A stretch of 64,000 nucleotides of DNA from Lacrimispora xylanolytica (GTDB lineage Bacteria; Bacillota; Clostridia; Lachnospirales; Lachnospiraceae), in assembly GCF_026723765.1 (NCBI RefSeq), contig NZ_CP113524.1, forward strand, positions 1,473,001 to 1,537,000, given 5' to 3'. Of the stretch, positions 60,801 through 64,000 are shown piece by piece. The position numbers and the translations under genes are program-made. Each line of letters starts with the position of its first letter. The stretch's first letter is position 1. The notes beneath the pieces are model-generated. The model made no database searches. It was given only the letters and a program-made list of their open reading frames with translations, and was not told the origin of the DNA.

Positions 60801-62698
60801 AAGACATTGATCTTACTGCAATCGAAGGACTATTTTCGTTAGATAACAATGCAGGCCCTCCCACATATACAGTGGAAAAAGGCGGTACAGGAGAAGGGAG
60901 CATTACAGGAAACCGGCTTACAGTTACAAAAGCAGGAACTATTCATATTGGACTTGTAACCTCAGAAACAGACACCCATCAGTCAGGGCAAAAGGTGACA
61001 GGTGTACTAACCGTGAACAAAGGAGTACAACCAGCACCAAAAGGCTTAAATAAAAGTGACGTAACTGCCATTGGAGGTAATGACGGTAAAATCACAGGTC
61101 TTCTAGCGAATCAAACATATGAATATAAAAAAGATGGTGGGTCTTATGTAACAGTCAACTCCAACGAATTGGGAGAGATTACAGGACTTTTTGCAGGCAC
61201 CTATGTATTGCGCCTGAAAGGCAATGATCTCTATGATGCTGGTGAGGAGTCAGAAGCTATCATAATAAAACTTCCAACACCAAATAAAAGCTCTGAAGGA
61301 AGCAAGGGAGGAAGTTCTTCCAGCTCCCAGACCAAACCAACGGCACCTGTTACCGGATCAGCAGAAAATAAAGCTATCATAGATAATAAGGGAAATGCAA
61401 GTACAACGGTGACGGATAAAAATATTACAGATGCCATCGTAAATGCCAACGCAGAAGCTTTAAGAAGAGGAGTAAACGCAGGTGAGGTAACTGTGGCAAT
61501 CCGTGTTTCCGCAGATGGAACAGATGCCAAGGAAATTACTATAAATCTCCCTAAAACAACACAGCAGCAGATTTTAAATAATAAAATTTCCGGTGTAGAG
61601 CTAACGATTGAAAGTCCTGATATTGTAGTTGGAATGAACCATACAGCAATTGAGGAAATCTACCGTCAGGCCAATGGGGATGTGCAGATAATTGCAACTA
61701 AAATAGACAGCTCAAGTCTTTTAAAAACAGCAAAGGATGCCATTGGTGGCCGCCCGGCATTTGATTTCAAAGCCAGCTATGAGAGTGGAACGGGAAATGT
61801 GACAGATTTTGGAAACGGTACAGTTTATGTAAGTATTCCGTATACTCCCCAAAGCAATGAAATGGTTGGACACTTATATGCCGTTTATGTAGACAGCAAG
61901 GGAAATGTTAGCCGTGTTCCTGGATCTGCCTATGATGTTAATACAAAAAGTATCATTTTTACCACCAATCATTTCTCCGTATATGGAATCAGCTATGAAG
62001 AGCCAGCTGCTATGATAACGGACACTTCACTTCATTGGGCGAAAGATTCCATTGATTATGTGGTAGGAAGAAGACTTCTGGAGGGAACTTCAGCAACTAC
62101 CTTTGATCCGGATAAGACCGTAACAAAGGGAGCCGTGATAACAGCTCTTGGAAGGCTTGCAGGATTAGATGCATCTATATCTGCTATAGAATGGGCAAAG
62201 AATAAGGGAATCATTCTGTCAAACGAAAGAGAGCAGTTTGCACCGGACAGTACTGTTACCCGTGAAGAAATGGCAGTTCTATTAGCAAACTATGCCAAAG
62301 CCACAGGTTATAGCCTGCCTCTGAATCGTGATGCAGTAGCTTATTCCGATGCTTCTAACATTAGCACCTCTTATAAAGACTCTGTAAAAGCCATGCAGCA
62401 GGCTGGCATTATAATGGGTGAAGCTGGCAATCAATTCAACCCGAAAGGGAATGCCACCCGTGCTTTAGTTTCTGCTATGCTGCATCGTTATGTAAAATTG
62501 ACCATTCATTCAGCTACCGCAAGGGGCTGGGCTATAAACGATGCTGGACAAAGCATGTATTATAAGGACGGTATCGCGGTATCTGGAAAATGGTTTACAA
62601 TAGAAGGGAAATATTATTATTTTAATGCCGATGGTTCCTTAGCAAAGAACACTAAAATAGACGGCTACGAGGTTGATCAGGACGGCGTGAGAAAATAG
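57833..62698 (+). CDS. Large SLH-domain surface protein with leucine-rich and beta-helix repeats
   Basis: 1621 aa. The signal peptide is at residues ~1-32. BspA-type leucine-rich repeats (VEIAESVTSIGSQSFGYC) fill ~215-360. Two copies of a carbohydrate-binding-like unit with the shared EGWxWYR and TLVLDGIDL/TLLLNGINL patterns lie near 373-493 and 700-820. A Ser-rich linker near 1155 is followed by a conserved domain, three SLH domains at ~1400-1560 (HWAKDSIDYVVGRRLLEG), and a choline-binding-like repeat (GKWFTIEGKYYYFNADGS) at the end. It would be non-covalently fixed to the cell wall. AAGGAGG precedes the start. Confidence 0.9.
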   Translation: MKKDKTSQRVMAMTLSIVMVLGTTPWNVLGYPLSTEKGGEIISFQPLEKDLKKQTVPLGTSMEELNLPDTLWATMLAPTDNGNPYQPEEELTEATPSFASNKYNEFLEEEQEYDTGQLKEYEVSIPVTWHSEPEYDGEQERDYLLTPELLSDYTLADGLQIPEITVTVDGSVLSGSLNAKGNNLAGKQPETGDGWTLEDGVLTIESDVYMMDWAYNEDIKRVVIKSGVTRIDDFTFFNCTNLTEVEIAESVTSIGSQSFGYCTVLEQIQMPNSLISLGIGAFVGCTKLVNVHIPASVTSMGNYAFADCTALKEVTFLGETPPTFIDKSLFYSCTALKHIYVPTKDSVAAYKAMNNLAEYGDLISVENEQTSIVKRTAGLNFNSANIDYQDKNGDAVTGNPLDNDIVNTSEGWAWYRYENEALGYSAKTLVLDGIDLETHDQTALELPSGSTIVLANKSENIISTANEGYAYGIDVVGNLTIAGNGKLFITAGNASALGSIGLFVTGLFSLESGTVFSKVYGSNISDINSAFLKNMNPDIKTYHNSGDDYDLPVMRDIGTYILTYQSGGSILRATDVMFVNGMISIPSALVADKTVSGITGTPLSEDSTITISLTNDVYSQIEEGEDVSDWFSFLPMGVTAKVKSLDSESVVSIIFSGTPGEVSDDVMEITIPADKVMSESSLTVTSNDQAKFDIVKAGLRKEPLNLLDSEIKYRDVNGSLVSKDPTKENITDTSEGWKWYRTATGSYGDNTLLLNGINLKTYDAYAISLPDNAVVLLENGSNNTVKSIYEGFSGSFGIYGDGNLTIRGFNGILNVTGGFSTNSNYPSAGIGSVSSVTIQGGIITTEGFRGSWRNYGIYSGGSESSQGVFLQGGEVNAIGQNATMLSCGIYSEGTVSFSGGTVYASSGEVSNSDGKSLAVSSVNGIIENGVAAFQKVEDTYTKNVSITHNDGSFYSYIFDDARQATDIRVLKSQFPVNNAGGTATVAYPGEDIDLTAIEGLFSLDNNAGPPTYTVEKGGTGEGSITGNRLTVTKAGTIHIGLVTSETDTHQSGQKVTGVLTVNKGVQPAPKGLNKSDVTAIGGNDGKITGLLANQTYEYKKDGGSYVTVNSNELGEITGLFAGTYVLRLKGNDLYDAGEESEAIIIKLPTPNKSSEGSKGGSSSSSQTKPTAPVTGSAENKAIIDNKGNASTTVTDKNITDAIVNANAEALRRGVNAGEVTVAIRVSADGTDAKEITINLPKTTQQQILNNKISGVELTIESPDIVVGMNHTAIEEIYRQANGDVQIIATKIDSSSLLKTAKDAIGGRPAFDFKASYESGTGNVTDFGNGTVYVSIPYTPQSNEMVGHLYAVYVDSKGNVSRVPGSAYDVNTKSIIFTTNHFSVYGISYEEPAAMITDTSLHWAKDSIDYVVGRRLLEGTSATTFDPDKTVTKGAVITALGRLAGLDASISAIEWAKNKGIILSNEREQFAPDSTVTREEMAVLLANYAKATGYSLPLNRDAVAYSDASNISTSYKDSVKAMQQAGIIMGEAGNQFNPKGNATRALVSAMLHRYVKLTIHSATARGWAINDAGQSMYYKDGIAVSGKWFTIEGKYYYFNADGSLAKNTKIDGYEVDQDGVRK

Positions 62699-62713
62699 AA
62701 TCATAAGAAGCTG

Positions 62714-62750
62714 CAAAGGGCCTGCTGAATAAATCAGTGGGCTCTTTGTT
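62714..62750 (+). terminator. Terminator after the SLH protein gene
   Basis: A stem of up to 15 bp, CAAAGGGCCTGCTGA (62714-62728) with TCAGTGGGCTCTTTG (62734-62748), including three G-T pairs. A short T-rich stretch follows. Confidence 0.65.
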
Positions 62751-62850
62751 ATTAGATGTTTTGCTTCATGTTTTTTCCTTAAATATGATAAGATTCATCG
62801 AGATAGGTTTATAAAAAAGTGCTATAATTTTTTTATAGGGAGGTGAGAAG

Positions 62851-63693
62851 ATGCATAATAGCCAGTGTCTGCAAAAAGCATTGGATTACATTGATAGCAA
62901 TATAACAAAAAATCTAAACCTTTATGACATATCTAATGCAGCAGGATTTTCCGTACCTCATTTTTATAGACTTTTTAAAAGTCTTACAGGGGATACGGTA
63001 TATGCCTATATCTTAAGATGCAGGTTGTCTATGGCAGCCAGTCAGTTAATAGAAAACGATCAGCCTATTGCTGAAATTGCTTATAACTACGGATTTGAAT
63101 CTCATGATGTATTTACACGAGCATTTCGAAGAATATATGGAATTACTCCAATTAAGTACCGTAACAGTAAAGGCGTACCACCACTAAAAAGAAAAGAAGT
63201 GCTGAGTGGGGAATCAATATCAGATAGTCAACAAATGAAATTTAGCATATTACACTCAATCGGTTTTTATGTTATAGGAATGGAAAGACAGGCCCGGCAG
63301 TGGGATAGTGATGGGGCTGTCGGCAGGCTATGGAATGATTTTTTAGAGAGGGTGGAGGAAATAGAAGAAGCATCAAGGTCAAACGTCATGTACGGCATAT
63401 GCGAACATGAATTCTGCAATACAGAATCATTAAAATATATGGCAGCAATTGGCGTTGACAAGGTGACCATGATACCGGAAGGTATGATTAAAAGGTACAT
63501 AAAGCCCCACTGCTTTTTTTCTGCTTCTGTTCCAGATTCTATCAGTGTGCCAGACGCTTATGCCGGAGCCTTTGGCTATGCAAAGAGCTTGGGTTATAGT
63601 ATAGAGGACTACGATACAATTGAAGTTTATAACCATATGTTCTATGACCCTGAATTCTATAGATTTCAGCTTCTAATACCGATCCGGGAATAG
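62851..63693 (+). CDS. AraC-family regulator with GyrI-like effector-binding domain
   Basis: 280 aa. Two helix-turn-helix motifs at ~10-110 (NLYDISNAAGFSVPHFYRLFK; IAEIAYNYGFESHDVFTRAFRR) are followed by a GyrI-like domain of the SOUL/effector-binding type (ILHSIGFYVIGMER...FYRFQLLIPI). Probably senses hydrophobic drugs. GGGAGGTGAG precedes the start. Confidence 0.92.
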   Translation: MHNSQCLQKALDYIDSNITKNLNLYDISNAAGFSVPHFYRLFKSLTGDTVYAYILRCRLSMAASQLIENDQPIAEIAYNYGFESHDVFTRAFRRIYGITPIKYRNSKGVPPLKRKEVLSGESISDSQQMKFSILHSIGFYVIGMERQARQWDSDGAVGRLWNDFLERVEEIEEASRSNVMYGICEHEFCNTESLKYMAAIGVDKVTMIPEGMIKRYIKPHCFFSASVPDSISVPDAYAGAFGYAKSLGYSIEDYDTIEVYNHMFYDPEFYRFQLLIPIRE

Positions 63694-63705
63694 AATGGAG
63701 GTAAA

Positions 63706-64000
63706 ATGTCAGATATTTTGAACTATTATAAAGAGCCAGGTCTGATTACACGTTTAGATAAATATAAGTATTTCACTGATTGGCTAACGGATAATCCCAA
63801 TGCAATATGCCAGGTGGTTCAGGGGCTTCTCCTACATGATTCCTGGGTTAGTATGTATGGGGAAGATTATATTAAGTCACATGAATATGGACAAAAAACG
63901 GCTTATATGGAAGATATACTGGACAAAGCTCTTGAGCTGGACACAAGCAATTTTTCCATACCACGCCCTCCACGAAACCGTGTAATCGCATGTTGCAGGG
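63706..64000 (+). CDS. Transglutaminase-like protein, N-terminal part (cut by window edge)
   Basis: The frame from ATG 63706 (behind GGAGGT) is open to the end of the window, giving 98 residues. The closing SIPRPPRNRVIACCR stretch matches the RPP.RV...CRDF entry to the transglutaminase-like core; the rest of the catalytic core lies outside. It follows the AraC gene by 12 bases and may be under its control. Confidence 0.7.
   Translation, partial: MSDILNYYKEPGLITRLDKYKYFTDWLTDNPNAICQVVQGLLLHDSWVSMYGEDYIKSHEYGQKTAYMEDILDKALELDTSNFSIPRPPRNRVIACCR

Overview
The window reads as chromosomal DNA of a low-to-moderate G+C anaerobic Firmicute, most likely a Lachnospiraceae clostridium of the Lacrimispora / Clostridium sphenoides kind. 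The signs are strong AGGAGG-type ribosome binding sites, ferredoxin-dependent tungsten enzymology, agr-type quorum genes, GHKL/LytTR regulators and an SLH surface protein. This placement comes from gene content and codon style, not from a marker gene. I saw no rRNA, tRNA, insertion sequence or CRISPR array.

Region 1 (3-31211): a cut-off agrB gene is followed by about 35 same-strand genes with no gap above about 55 bases, ending at a hairpin terminator near 31200. The first 27 genes look like an unusual biosynthetic cluster. They encode a tungsten-type aldehyde:ferredoxin oxidoreductase, two SRPBCC proteins, a dTDP-sugar set (RmlA-like, RmlB, epimerase, PIG-L deacetylase) with a GT1 glycosyltransferase, two ACPs, FabH-, FabF- and AT-like proteins, a second KASIII-like protein with altered catalytic residues, three crotonase-fold proteins, a 3-hydroxyacyl-CoA dehydrogenase, a hotdog thioesterase, an indolepyruvate-type ferredoxin oxidoreductase, a cobalamin-type radical SAM enzyme and a phosphopantetheinyl transferase. 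Without a break follow moaA, tupABC (tungstate ABC importer), moeA, a moeA-PBP fusion, moaC and a MOSC-Mog fusion. My reading is that the metal supply and cofactor genes serve the oxidoreductase at the head of the same transcription unit. The product could be a glycosylated acyl or polyketide compound primed by an aryl- or branched acyl-CoA.

Region 2 (31345-32951): ordinary small genes (DUF1963, YfcE-type phosphodiesterase, YwbE).

Region 3 (33182-41604): a visibly more A+T-rich island holding a complete agr-like circuit next to a RiPP cassette. It contains a 45-aa orphan peptide, LytTR regulator, GHKL kinase, AgrB, AgrD, ABC exporter, a 45-aa Cys-rich precursor (GCHCGC motif), a SPASM radical SAM maturase and a subtilisin-like maturation protein. 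AgrD, the precursor and the orphan peptide are short genes found by direct reading.

Region 4 (41744-46758, minus strand): response regulator, histidine kinase, ABC ATPase and FtsX permease, the layout of a peptide-sensing and resistance module, converging on the RiPP cassette through a shared terminator.

Region 5 (46915-64000): ordinary accessory genes. These are a LysR / NADPH-flavin reductase pair, AIM24-like protein, flavodoxin, YaiI, GH3 lipoprotein, HxlR regulator with cupin and VOC proteins, a phosphotriesterase-like hydrolase behind two palindromes, GNAT, lipoprotein, an isolated GH24 lysozyme, a 1621-aa SLH surface protein, an AraC-GyrI regulator and a truncated transglutaminase-like gene.
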